64,000 bases of DNA from CAIRDP01 sp037138335 (lineage in GTDB: Bacteria; Bacteroidota; Bacteroidia; Bacteroidales; FEN-979): assembly GCA_037138335.1 (NCBI GenBank), contig JBAXIO010000020.1:1-64000 (forward strand), given 5' to 3'. The notes beneath the pieces are model-generated. The model was not told where the DNA came from. It saw nothing but the letters and a program-made list of their open reading frames with translations, and made no database searches. Each line of letters opens with the position of its first letter. The stretch's first letter is position 1. A program made the position numbers and the translations under genes. Of this stretch, positions 8,648 through 18,100 are shown piece after piece.

Positions 8648-9427
8648 TCAGGGGTTCATCTCTATTACATTGTACCTTAACTCCTTAACCCTGAACCTTC
8701 CGTAGCAAAACTCCCGGTCGGGATAATGCCAGATGGTTTCACCATAGGTTGGAAGCAAACGGCCGTTGATTTCCCTGTAATCGCTTATCGGCGTTGACCA
8801 GGGCAGGCTTTCATAGCTTTTCCCGTCCTTCGACATGAAGCGGTCATCAGAAATAAAATTGACCAGCCGGCCATCTTCGTCGAAAAACAGTTTTGCCGAA
8901 ACCCTTATCCCTGCATTGGTAAAGGTGGCCCTGACAGTCAGGTCGTCGATAACTTCCCATGCAATTGCAGGACTGATCAGGGATGCAGGCGCCATAAAGC
9001 ACATATCGTTTAATACGGTGACAGTTTCACCCTGGTCCATCCTGGGCCCGCTTGCATCGGCAACCGTGATCATCCCGGCAAGTTTGATGACCATGGTTGC
9101 ACTGGCCGATTTATATACATGAAGACCGGTGACCGGCATGCCTTTCATATGGGTGGTAATAAAGAAAAAACGCGAAGGATTTTCAAAAAAGTTGTACTGT
9201 TCCGAATGAATGCCAAGCCATTCGTGCTTTTCATCCAGTTTCATTTCACCTTCAAAAACAACATGCACATTCTTCACCTTTTCGTTTCCTGTGCATCCGG
9301 TGTAATGTAAATATTTCTGAACAACTGCAGGCAGGTGGGAAATCTCTTTTTCTGAAAGGATACCAGGCTTTTCCCCTGTTTTCAGTGCATCCTGTACTTC
9401 AGATGCAAATTGTTTTTTCAAGCTCAT
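8648..9427 (-). CDS. DUF6544-like family protein
   Basis: 259 aa from the ATG at 9427; an upstream in-frame start at 9457 would overlap the preceding gene by 23 bp. The sequence LPAVVQKYLHYTG near the N-terminus, followed by VFEGEMKLDEKHEWLGIHSEQ, matches a family I recognise as DUF6544 (uncharacterised; beta-rich). No signal peptide or membrane helix is apparent from this start, so it is probably cytoplasmic. It is the last gene of a tight minus-strand run (PHP phosphoesterase, lipoprotein, this gene). Its function is unknown, and the family name is moderately certain. Confidence 0.75.
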   Translation of the reverse strand: MSLKKQFASEVQDALKTGEKPGILSEKEISHLPAVVQKYLHYTGCTGNEKVKNVHVVFEGEMKLDEKHEWLGIHSEQYNFFENPSRFFFITTHMKGMPVTGLHVYKSASATMVIKLAGMITVADASGPRMDQGETVTVLNDMCFMAPASLISPAIAWEVIDDLTVRATFTNAGIRVSAKLFFDEDGRLVNFISDDRFMSKDGKSYESLPWSTPISDYREINGRLLPTYGETIWHYPDREFCYGRFRVKELRYNVIEMNP

Positions 9428-9434
9428 ACGAAAG

Positions 9435-10637
9435 CTAATGGTTAATGTGGTAATCAATCAGTTTTTTCCTGTAAACCGTATCATTGGTTGCCGTGTCGAC
9501 CCAGCATTCAAACACCAGCCCCACGTTCTTTTTAAAGGTTTGCCAAACATAGAGGGAATTTCTAACCAGCGGAACTTTATGATAGGTATAATATCTCTGG
9601 ATGATAATGGAATCATGGTTACTGTCGACAGTCTTTTGCATGACCTGCCACACCTGGGTATAGGGATCTGATGCCGGGCTGCCCAGGGGCATTTCCCAGG
9701 TCGCGCCGGGGGTTTCAGAAAGAACCGGGATCCAGCCGATTTCAACCGCACCGTAAGTGACAAACCTGGCATACTGATTTACTGCCAGTCCGTCAAATGT
9801 GGTTAAAGTCATCCCCTTAAAACTAACGTAGTTGTTGCCCGTCCTGCTCACCGATGTGCCGGACCCGGTCTGAAAAATCCAGTATGAGGACGGATAAACC
9901 GGAAAGTAAGGCCGGGGGGTTACAGCATTGACCGGGGGTGTTATTTTCCCTGGCATAAGGAACCAGGTTTTCCCCGTATTCAGTGCAAATCCGACAACAC
10001 CCCCGCTGATACTGTAATATACCCTGGAAAAAAATACGGGGCAATAGGCAGTTAATGCAGGGCCCACGAGTTCATAAACATTTTCAAATGCCCTGGGGCC
10101 GATAGCGAGGGTTTTATAAAGTGCTTTGACATAACCACCCGCTTTAAAAGCGGAATCAGGCACATAACTTATCAGGGTGTCAGCCTCAAAACGGAACTCG
10201 GCTGAAAAGCCGCAGCTTCCGCTGCTGCCGGTTGTCAGGCCGATATTGAAATACTTTGTTCCCGGGTATCCCAGGAAAGGATCCGAATAATGAAGGTTAA
10301 AATAAATATAATCGGAATTTGCAGAAACAAAGCCAGAAGAATTTACCTCGCAGGTATAAAAATTACCTTGGTATCCCGATGGGTTTTGAGGATGTTCATA
10401 AACTGATTTCATCATCGAATTCCGGCCGCTGTATTTGAAAACGATGGAATCCCCTTCGGTGCTCTTAAAGATCAAAGTGTCATCGGTAGGGTAGGGCATG
10501 ATGGCCAGTTCCGATGCCGTAAAGGAAAAGGATCCCAGGCTGCTTCCCGACACGCTGCTTTCTTTCTTTTTACATGAAGCCAGTAAAGAAAAACATAACC
10601 CGAGCGACAGGATTACTATAAGGGATCTTCTTTCCAT
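9435..10637 (-). CDS. Hypothetical lipoprotein
   Basis: 400 aa. A signal peptide with lipobox LLASC (Cys21) followed by KKKESS predicts an outer- or inner-membrane lipoprotein. The mature part is Tyr/Gly/Ser-rich and beta-strand-like, with no motif I recognise. The start ATG at 10637 lies inside the 3' end of the upstream PHP gene (22-bp overlap), so the two are likely co-transcribed and translationally coupled. It could be a cell-surface binding protein, but nothing in the sequence fixes a ligand. Confidence 0.82.
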   Translation of the reverse strand: MERRSLIVILSLGLCFSLLASCKKKESSVSGSSLGSFSFTASELAIMPYPTDDTLIFKSTEGDSIVFKYSGRNSMMKSVYEHPQNPSGYQGNFYTCEVNSSGFVSANSDYIYFNLHYSDPFLGYPGTKYFNIGLTTGSSGSCGFSAEFRFEADTLISYVPDSAFKAGGYVKALYKTLAIGPRAFENVYELVGPALTAYCPVFFSRVYYSISGGVVGFALNTGKTWFLMPGKITPPVNAVTPRPYFPVYPSSYWIFQTGSGTSVSRTGNNYVSFKGMTLTTFDGLAVNQYARFVTYGAVEIGWIPVLSETPGATWEMPLGSPASDPYTQVWQVMQKTVDSNHDSIIIQRYYTYHKVPLVRNSLYVWQTFKKNVGLVFECWVDTATNDTVYRKKLIDYHINH

Positions 10638-11518
10638 TCTTTGCCTGTTAACACATGCTGCGTAATGAAACCAAGGCTTTTCAGGGTGAACCTGGCTTGT
10701 TCAAACAGGTTCGACAGCTCTTCCGGTTTGTGTGCATCAGAACTTACTGTTACCGGTATATTCATTTTAAGGATCTTCTTAAGGATATCGGGACCCGGGA
10801 AAAAGGTTTCGGAGCGTTTCTTGTATAAGCCACGGGTATTTACTTCCACTACGGCCCCTGAGGCTGAGATCAGATCCAGGGTTTCGTCTACAAGCCTGAT
10901 GTACCATGGATCGGTCTCCGAAAAATACCGCCCGCGGTTGTACATTTTTACTTTATCCATGTGCCCGATTATACCGGGTTTATGCTTTGATACCATCTCC
11001 TGCAATTGCCTGTAGTAAGCAGTTACAGCCCTGCGGCCATCCCCTCCGAAGATGCCATTTATCCCATCATCATAAATGGAAATATCAGGGCCGTCGATAA
11101 ACCACAGCCCTTCATGGTTTTCATCACGCACCAGGTGAACCGAGCCGATGGTATAATCAAAATGATATTTCCCACTCAGTTCTTCAAAGGATGCGGTCAG
11201 GCCGGGGATGAAATCGATCTCAATACCCAGGAGGATTTCAATTGTTTTTTCTGCGGATGAGAGAGAGGAGTATTTCTTTTGCAGATCCCTGATTGCACGG
11301 CAATAAAGCGGGAAGTTCTTTTCCTTAAGGGCAAAAGAATTTTCGAAAGGAACAGGAGAATGGTCACTGAAACCCAATACCGAAAAACCCTGGCGTAAAG
11401 CTTCCTCAACATATCTGTCCGGTTCCGAAGAACCGTCTGACCATCGTGTGTGGGTGTGGAGATTGAAATTCAATTTACGATTTAGATTTACATTCGGCGA
11501 AGCCGAAATGAGCACCAA
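10616..11518 (-). CDS. PHP-domain phosphoesterase (histidinol-phosphatase-like)
   Basis: About 300 aa. Metal ligands of the PHP fold are all visible: HTHTRWSDG, GFSDHS, GIEIDFI, IGSVH, GHMDKV and SSDAH. This is the arrangement of HisK-type histidinol-phosphate phosphatases, which dephosphorylate L-histidinol phosphate. No other his gene is nearby, so the substrate is uncertain. There is no ATG start: candidates are TTG at 11518, GTG at 11515, or TTG at 11473, which gives MNFNLHTHT as in many family members. The longest form is listed, but the 11473 start is at least as likely and would leave the hairpin at 11493-11507 in the 5' leader. Confidence 0.85.
   Translation of the reverse strand: MVLISASPNVNLNRKLNFNLHTHTRWSDGSSEPDRYVEEALRQGFSVLGFSDHSPVPFENSFALKEKNFPLYCRAIRDLQKKYSSLSSAEKTIEILLGIEIDFIPGLTASFEELSGKYHFDYTIGSVHLVRDENHEGLWFIDGPDISIYDDGINGIFGGDGRRAVTAYYRQLQEMVSKHKPGIIGHMDKVKMYNRGRYFSETDPWYIRLVDETLDLISASGAVVEVNTRGLYKKRSETFFPGPDILKKILKMNIPVTVSSDAHKPEELSNLFEQARFTLKSLGFITQHVLTGKEWKEDPL
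11493..11507. repeat. Perfect GAA-triloop hairpin containing GCGAAGC
   Basis: TTCGGC, GAA, GCCGAA: a six-base perfect stem with a three-base loop at the 5' end of the PHP gene. The core GCGAAGC is known as an unusually stable DNA mini-hairpin. Related GCGAAGC-containing elements occur at 13295-13307 and near 15137-15145. Confidence 0.85.
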
Positions 11519-11566
11519 TAAAATTTACAATAATGCGAATAATTACGTTTGCCGTCACCTTCACTT

Positions 11567-11584
11567 TCACTAGTCACCAGTCAC
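11567..11584. repeat. Heptamer tandem repeat at 3' end of U32 gene
   Basis: Units TCACTAG (11567-11573), TCACCAG (11574-11580) and TCAC. The minus-strand TAG stop of the U32 gene (11570-11572) is read from the first unit, so the repeat encodes the protein's last residues (VTGD). Same unit type as at 22704-22727. Confidence 0.9.
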
Positions 11585-12817
11585 ATTTATCTTATACACT
11601 TTATCGGCCCGGCGAAGCATGATATCTATGGGGACGGAACAGAATTCCCCCTTCACTGTTGTTTTTACTTCGTTCAGGTCCACCCGGATCCCGGGCACTG
11701 TAAATTCAACAACCCCGGTTGTGGGACCCTGGATATAGATCCTGTCGCCTTTTGAAAGCCTGCCTGATTCCATTTTGATCTCGGCGACTTTCAGTTTTTT
11801 AAAATAGTTGGTAACCTTTCCAACATACTCTTTGGTCGTGGTAGCAACAGAACCATGCTGCCCGGCCCATTCCCCAGTTTTCCTGCCAAGGTAATACCCT
11901 TCCCAAAAACCACGGTTGTAAACAGTCTTAAGCCTGTTAATCCAGCCCTCGACCTTCTCCTCGCTGTAGGTCCCGTCAAGAACGGCATCCACAGCTTCCC
12001 TATAACACGAGACGACGGTTTTCACATACTCGGGGCTGCGGCCGCGGCCTTCGATCTTCAGCAACGATACCCCGGCATTGATTATCTTGTCAAGGAACCC
12101 GATTGTACAAAGGTCTTTGGGCGACATGATATATTCATTGTCGACCAGGAGTTCGATCTCACCATCGGAGTCGGTGACTTTATAGGGCCTGCGGCAGGTC
12201 TGGTAACAGGCGCCCCGGTTGGCAGAAGCATTGTAATGATCAAGGCTGAGATAGCATTTCCCCGAAACCGCCATACACAAAGCCCCGTGGGCAAAGACTT
12301 CCAGTTTAACCAGTTCTCCCGACGGCCCTATGATTTTACGGCGGATGATGGAACGGTGGATTGCCGCCACCTGATTAAGGCTCAGTTCACGGGCGGTCAC
12401 CATGGTCCCTGAAAACTGCGACCAGTATTTCACTGCTTCCAGGTTGGTGATGTTCGTCTGGGTCGACATATGGACTTCCATTCCCACCGAACGGGCATAC
12501 TGTATCACTGCATGGTCGGAAGCTATAATCGCATCAATGCCGTTTTTCAGGGCCGAGTCGACCATCTTTTTCATCTCCTTCAGTTCATTGTCGAAGATGA
12601 CGGTGTTAAGTGTTAAGTAAGTGCGCAGCCCGTGTTTACGGCAGATGCGTGAAATCTTAACCAGGTCACGGCGGCTGAAATTTATAGATGAACGGGCACG
12701 CATGTTCAGCACGCCAATGCCGAAATACACAGAATCAGCACCGGCCTGTATTGCTGCCTGCAGTGACTCCCATGTACCTACAGGAGCTGTGATCTCGATG
12801 TTGGGCTTGTGCTTCAT
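11570..12817 (-). CDS. Peptidase U32 family protein (TrhP-like)
   Basis: 415 aa. Contains the complete U32 signature E-x-F-x2-G-A-L-C-x4-G-x-C-x-L-S (EVFAHGALCMAVSGKCYLS) and further cysteines in RGACYQTCRRP, proposed in the family to bind an iron-sulphur cluster. The N-terminal TIM-barrel part has GADSVYFGIGVLNMRARS. Members of this length and layout include YegQ/TrhP, which helps make 5-hydroxyuridine in tRNA using prephenate; others are annotated as collagenase-like proteases. TrhP is the more likely role, but not proven here. Start ATG at 12817. The stop codon lies in a heptamer repeat shared with other gene ends in the window. Confidence 0.88.
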   Translation of the reverse strand: MKHKPNIEITAPVGTWESLQAAIQAGADSVYFGIGVLNMRARSSINFSRRDLVKISRICRKHGLRTYLTLNTVIFDNELKEMKKMVDSALKNGIDAIIASDHAVIQYARSVGMEVHMSTQTNITNLEAVKYWSQFSGTMVTARELSLNQVAAIHRSIIRRKIIGPSGELVKLEVFAHGALCMAVSGKCYLSLDHYNASANRGACYQTCRRPYKVTDSDGEIELLVDNEYIMSPKDLCTIGFLDKIINAGVSLLKIEGRGRSPEYVKTVVSCYREAVDAVLDGTYSEEKVEGWINRLKTVYNRGFWEGYYLGRKTGEWAGQHGSVATTTKEYVGKVTNYFKKLKVAEIKMESGRLSKGDRIYIQGPTTGVVEFTVPGIRVDLNEVKTTVKGEFCSVPIDIMLRRADKVYKINVTGD

Positions 12818-12828
12818 CGCTACCTGAT

Positions 12829-12854
12829 GATCCTGTTATCCCGTATCCTGTAAC
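12829..12854. repeat. Degenerate 7/8-bp repeat in intergenic spacer
   Basis: Units GATCCTG, TTATCCCG, TATCCTG, TAAC between the U32 start and the small lipoprotein stop; the minus-strand TAG of the lipoprotein (12854-12856) abuts it. Same style as the arrays at 58857 and 22704. Confidence 0.65.
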
Positions 12855-13225
12855 TACTTGTTTATATCTTTTTCGAAACTGGCCCTGTCTTCTTTTGAAA
12901 GATAAGGACAGTCAAGCATGGCTTTGCGAAGTTCCTTTGCGAACTCTTCGCTGAACTTCTTGTCCGACAGTTTATCCTTGTATTTAGCTTTGAATTCCTG
13001 GTAAAGGACAGTCATTTCCACCTCAGCCTGTTTTTCCTTGGCGCGCAACTGTATTACCTTCAGGGAATCCCCGGGATTCACTGCCTTGAGGTTGTTCATG
13101 GTTTCAATATTCCTGCACATTGCAACTGCAATGTTTTTAGCATCCTTTTTCAATTCCGCATTGCCGCCGCAGGAAGATAGCACAATAACTGCACTGACGA
13201 AAATTATACTTATTAGCTGTTTCAT
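12854..13225 (-). CDS. Small lipoprotein, unknown function
   Basis: 123 aa. N-terminal signal with lipobox VLSSC (Cys19) followed by GGN, which lacks an acidic +2 residue. The mature domain is highly charged and alpha-helical (rich in K, E, A), with two further cysteines (in VAMCRNI and MLDCPYL). No known domain recognised. It sits between aspS (upstream on this strand) and the U32 gene, each with its own spacer repeat. Confidence 0.8.
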   Translation of the reverse strand: MKQLISIIFVSAVIVLSSCGGNAELKKDAKNIAVAMCRNIETMNNLKAVNPGDSLKVIQLRAKEKQAEVEMTVLYQEFKAKYKDKLSDKKFSEEFAKELRKAMLDCPYLSKEDRASFEKDINK

Positions 13226-13268
13226 TATGGTTGGTTTTTCGATTTTGGGGAAGCAAATCCAGTTAACA

Positions 13269-13325
13269 AGTAATCGCAGCGTAGCTGCAGATCAGGCGCT
13301 TCGCGCCGATTACTGGATTACTGGA
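13269..13325. repeat. Three-way-junction inverted repeat followed by 8-bp tandem units
   Basis: An outer stem AGTAATC (13269-13275) pairs with GATTACT (13308-13314) and encloses two perfect hairpins: GCAGC-GTA-GCTGC (13276-13288) and GGCGC-TTC-GCGCC (13295-13307, whose other strand reads GCGAAGC). The right arm continues as GATTACTG units to 13325. It lies between aspS and the small lipoprotein gene and could act as a transcription barrier or RNA-processing signal; it has no classical U-tract. Confidence 0.8.
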
Positions 13326-13332
13326 TAAGCAT

Positions 13333-15078
13333 TTAGACATTTAACTTTATACTTAGTTCTTTTAACTGTTCTTCTTTGATTGCTGATGGTGAATCTATCA
13401 TGACATCCCTTCCCGAATTGTTCTTTGGGAAGGCTATGAAATCGCGTATTGAATCACCGCCTCCAAAAATCGTGGACCAGCGGTCGAAGCCAAAAGCTAT
13501 GCCTCCGTGGGGAGGTGCACCGTATTCAAAGGCGTTCATTAAAAAGCCAAACTGTGCGACGGCATCTTCTTCGGTGAATCCAAGCACCTGGAACATCCTG
13601 TGCTGCAAGTCTTTGTTGTGAATCCTGATGGAACCTCCGCCTATTTCGGTTCCGTTGATGACAAGGTCGTAGGCATTGGCCCTGACCTTTGCCGGATCTG
13701 TATCCAGCAATGGGACATCTTCAGGTTTGGGTGAAGTAAAAGGATGGTGTTTTGCATAAAACCTGTTTGTTTCTCCGTCCCATTCGAGCAGGGGGAAATC
13801 GGTCACCCAGAGGGGCTTGAAATCACCGGTTTTCATCAGTCCGAGCCTGCGACCCATCTCGAGTCTCAGCTCGCATAGTGCTTTCTGTGTTTTCTCTTCC
13901 GCCCCGGCCATGATCAGCACCAGGTCGCCGGGTACAGCTCCAAATTCTTTAAGGATAACCGCCAGGTCATCCGCAGTATAAAATTTATCAACAGAAGATT
14001 TCACCGAACCATCCGAAGCGTAACGAATATACATCAGTCCGGTGGCGCCAACCTGTGGCCGTTTTACATAATCGGTTAGCTCGTCGAGCTGTTTGCGGGT
14101 GTATTCGGCACAGCCTTCCGCCCTGATACCTGCAATAAGCCCGGCTTCGTCAGCTACCTTGAACCCCTTGCCTTTCATAAGACCGGTGAATTCAACAAAG
14201 GTCATCCCGAACCTCAGATCGGGCTTGTCGCAACCATACAGTTTCATGGCCTGGTCATACGACATCCGTGGAAAATCAACCATATCCATATTGAGGACCG
14301 ATTTGAACAGGTGTTTGGCGAGTCCTTCAAAAGTATTCAGTATGTCTTCCTGTGTCACGAACGACATTTCGCAGTCGATCTGTGTAAACTCAGGCTGGCG
14401 GTCGGCACGAAGATCCTCGTCCCTGAAACAGCGCACGATCTGGAAATACCGGTCGAACCCGGCTACCATCAATAGCTGTTTGAATGTTTGGGGGGACTGT
14501 GGCAATGCGTAGAACTGGCCCGGGTTCATGCGTGAAGGAACCACGAAATCCCTGGCGCCTTCGGGAGTTGATTTGATCAGGTAAGGTGTTTCAATGTCGA
14601 TGAAGTCTTTGGAATTCAGGTAGTTCCTGGTCTCGATAGACAGCTTGTGCCTTAATTCCAGGTTCTTCCTGTTCGACTGCCTGCGGAGGTCGAGGTAACG
14701 GTATTTCATGCGGAGTTCTTCGCCCCCGTCGGTATTGTCTTCGATGGTAAAAGGCGGTATTTTGGAAGAGTTGAGAACAGTGAGTTCTTCAACATTTATC
14801 TCGATGTCGCCCGTAGGCATTTTAGGGTTTTTATTGCTTCTTTCGGCAACTGTCCCTTTTGCTTTTATCACGAACTCACGTCCAAGTTTGCGGGCTTCTT
14901 CACAAAGAACAGGATTCTTCTCCATGTTGAACACCAGCTGGGTGATCCCGTACCGGTCGCGGAGGTCGATAAAAGTGAGGCCGCCCATTTCCCTTGACCT
15001 TTGCACCCATCCGCAGAGGGTCACGACAAGGGAAGAATTTTCAATGCGGAGTTCTCCGCAGGTATGCGTTCGCAGCAT
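13333..15078 (-). CDS. aspS: Aspartate-tRNA ligase
   Basis: 581 aa, the length of bacterial-type AspRS. Charges tRNA-Asp with aspartate in the cytoplasm. Order: N-terminal OB-fold anticodon-binding domain (GWVQRSREMGGLTFIDLRDR), class II motif 2 (FRDEDLRADRQPEFTQ), the bacterial GAD insertion domain around 290-420, and motif 3 (GIAFGFDRW). Start ATG at 15078. A strong -7 promoter box (TACCTTTGC) lies 24 bp upstream, giving a very short leader. No neighbouring gatCAB genes; whether it is discriminating or not cannot be judged here. Confidence 0.98.
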   Translation of the reverse strand: MLRTHTCGELRIENSSLVVTLCGWVQRSREMGGLTFIDLRDRYGITQLVFNMEKNPVLCEEARKLGREFVIKAKGTVAERSNKNPKMPTGDIEINVEELTVLNSSKIPPFTIEDNTDGGEELRMKYRYLDLRRQSNRKNLELRHKLSIETRNYLNSKDFIDIETPYLIKSTPEGARDFVVPSRMNPGQFYALPQSPQTFKQLLMVAGFDRYFQIVRCFRDEDLRADRQPEFTQIDCEMSFVTQEDILNTFEGLAKHLFKSVLNMDMVDFPRMSYDQAMKLYGCDKPDLRFGMTFVEFTGLMKGKGFKVADEAGLIAGIRAEGCAEYTRKQLDELTDYVKRPQVGATGLMYIRYASDGSVKSSVDKFYTADDLAVILKEFGAVPGDLVLIMAGAEEKTQKALCELRLEMGRRLGLMKTGDFKPLWVTDFPLLEWDGETNRFYAKHHPFTSPKPEDVPLLDTDPAKVRANAYDLVINGTEIGGGSIRIHNKDLQHRMFQVLGFTEEDAVAQFGFLMNAFEYGAPPHGGIAFGFDRWSTIFGGGDSIRDFIAFPKNNSGRDVMIDSPSAIKEEQLKELSIKLNV

Positions 15079-15101
15079 AATCTAGGTATTGAATTTGGGC
15101 T

Positions 15102-15110
15102 GCAAAGGTA
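15102..15110 (-). promoter_or_regulatory. -7 box TACCTTTGC for aspS
   Basis: Exact match to the Bacteroidota -7 consensus TAnnTTTG, read on the minus strand 24 bp before the aspS ATG. No clear -33 TTG at the expected distance. The same 9-mer precedes leuS, tRNA-Val and fusA. Confidence 0.65.
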
Positions 15111-15117
15111 GGAAAAT

Positions 15118-15156
15118 TCGTGATGTTCATGATGATCGCTTCGCTCTCGTGATGTT
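15118..15156. repeat. Spacer element with 10-bp direct repeat and GCTTCGC core
   Basis: TCGTGATGTT occurs at 15118-15127 and again at 15147-15156, flanking a segment with GCTTCGC (other strand GCGAAGC). It fills the short gap between the alpha-2-macroglobulin stop and the aspS promoter. Confidence 0.6.
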
Positions 15157-15159
15157 GCT

Positions 15160-18100
15160 TTATTTTTCGACCCTAACCCTTATCCCTTCGCTGTGAGCCG
15201 AAAACTCTGGTGCATACATGCACTGTATGGTCGTAATGCCGTTGGAATAATCTCCCGCAGCATTCACTACCAGGGGATATTCGAAAACATAAGTTCCCCT
15301 GGGGATGTAATCGAAGAAGAAATCAGTTGAAGCATCGGTTGTGCTCTGGTAATATCCAAGACCATCCTGGTAGCGGTATCCCGATAAAGTACTCCCGGTT
15401 TCCTGATCCCGGTTCCCTGATCCCGGTTCAAAGGCTGATGCCCTCTGGTCACGCATATGCACAAACTCCAGTTCCCGGTCTGTCGAAAGAACAATCCTCA
15501 CCTTCAGCTTATCCCCGGTTTTAAGGCTGCACTGGTCCTTAAGCGCAACAAGGACCGGCCCCGACGGGGTGTTTTTTTCAAGGAAAAGTTTCTTCTCAAG
15601 TTTCAGGGATGTCGCAGCAACGGTGATTTTGTCCATATTCTCAAAATACTGCCAGTAAAGGGCCCCCCAGGCCAGTCCGTCGGTTGACTTACTTACCTTC
15701 ACTTTTCCCATTTCGGGAATGATCTCCTCGCCACTCCAGCTCAGCTGGAAGTACCCTGTTCCGGCCTCCTGGCTGATATCGGGGAGCTTCGACGGATCGA
15801 TTTTAAGTTTTCCAAGCGAGATCTTTATTCCCGGGTCTGCCGACAGCAGGTCGCTTCCCCTGGCCAGCAAGGCGTAGCAAGCCTCAACTGTGGCCCTGGA
15901 ACTTGTCCAGGAATGGGTTTGTTTCTGCTTCAGAAGCCAGATCTTCATTTCGTTGACACTGTTGTTATCTTTGCTCACTTCCGCATAGGCTTCGATAAGC
16001 AGGGCCTGGGTTTCAACAGGAGCCTGGTGCCAGTAATAGCCTCCTTCCCGGGCCCAGTACATTCCCATTTCGACTGAATGAAGAGCTCTTTCGGAAAGGG
16101 ATTTCATAATGAGGGCCGAAACATCTTTCTTCCCGAAACGGTCCAGAGCTGTTGCAATCATAGCCTGGGACGAAAGATCTTCTTTGGTCCAGTATTGCGC
16201 GGCCTGGGAGAGGTAATAATTCAGGGCTTCCTGGAATTTTGGTGAAAGCGGCTGGCTTTTCAGGAAAGATGAACGAACATACAGGAACTGAATTTCCAGG
16301 GCCGAAATATTGTTGTCTTTCAAAGGGGAGGGGTTACGTCTTTTCAGCTCTTCATAACTTTTCCCGAATTCCTCATCAATGAAACGCAAGCCGTTGTTAA
16401 TCATCTGTTTCATTTCCAGGTTGTTTCCTGAAAGGGATGCTCCAAGGTGGTCAAGGCGGGCCAGCCCCCCTATAATATCCTGGCTCATAAACCTGCTTTC
16501 GGGCATGCCTTCGAACCATGTCCAGCCTCCGCCGGGAGTCTGGAGTTTCTGCAGGCGCGTCAGGTTTTTCTCAAGGTTCATTTGAAGGTTGCCGGGATCA
16601 AAATACATCCCGAGTCTCCGGCGGTTTTCAGTTTCAGTCTTTGCCTCCATAACCCAGGGAGTCTGCTGCAGCAGCAGGGACTTCAGCTGGGAATTCTTCT
16701 CAAGGCCGGAAAGCAGTGCATCCGGCGAAAGGTGTTTCCAGCTTTCAAACACAGCTTTGATCTTCGGGTCAGAGTTCATTATATGGGAGGCAATGCAGTT
16801 TGAGTAGAAAGCCCCGAATGTGGAATAAGCGTCTTCGAATTCTTTTTCATTAAGGGCGGGAAGGGCCTGAACGGCATACCAGGCAGGGTTTGAAGCAAAT
16901 TCAAGGGTGAGGCGGTAATTTTTAAGTGTATTACCAGAGGATGAGGCTATGAGTTTGTCAAAGCTGAAATCAAATGCTCCTTTATCACGAACAGGCAAGG
17001 GCAGGGTCTCGGTAACCATCATCCGGTTCGGCAGTACCGGGATGATCTTTTCTTCGCCGTCGCTGAATGCCCCTGATTCGGCTATAATACGGTATTGCAG
17101 CAATGAAACCGAAGGGTTTTCGGGTATCAGGATATTCCAGAGAATACCTGTGCTTTCACCCTGCGGTATGGAGATTTCCTGTCGTGAGGGACCCGAAATA
17201 AGGCTGTCGAGGGATTTCATTGTGATGCCGTCGAAAAGCTCAATGTGCACCGAAGCCTTCATATCCTGGGTGGAAAGATTCACAACTTTTGCACCGAAGA
17301 CCAGGTTGTCGCCCTGCCTCACAAAACGCGGTGAATTCGGTATTACCATTAAATCTTTTCGGGTTACAAGTTCTTTCTCAACCATGCCGTAAAGCAGGCC
17401 TGAAGTATGTGCAAAACCCTGGAACTTCCATTGTGTAAGGGATTCGGGTGCAGTGAAGCTCAATGACAGCCCTCCGGCCGAATCGGTAACAAGATCAGGA
17501 TAGAAGAAAGCAGTTTCACGAAAATCCTTCCTCAGCTGGAACCCCGATTTTTCTGCTGGTTGTTTTGGCCTCTCCCCGCCACCTGCATTGATCCCGGATA
17601 CATTAAGGTCTTCGGGAGGGGGGGGCGCTTCAGGATTCGCATTCATGGACATGGCCATCCCTGATTTTTCCTCCATGACCCCCTGGCGGTCGGTTCGCCC
17701 CGATTTGATCATCATGGGATAGGGCCTTGAGCCAAAATAATTTAACCCAAACCAGTTCAGTTCAGGATACTCATGTGTGGCGTAATTGCCCCTTGTTTTT
17801 GCTGAGGCAGCAGAACCACTGCGGATAAAATAACCGTTGCCTGTATTCCAGGGATTCGCTCCGTAAAATTTCCCTCCAAGATCAAATGACCAGGTATTTG
17901 GTCTGAAAGCATCGAGGGAGGCATCATACATCGATGCCAGGAATTCGGCAGATACAGGCTTGTTTCCCGAATTGCTGATATGGATTTTCCATTGTTCCTT
18001 TTCGCCGGGGAGTATCTTGCTCCGAAACGACTCAAACGCAATATTAAGTTTATTGTCGGCATAGGGAACCGAAATCAGCTGGTAATTCTGGTAGATGCGG

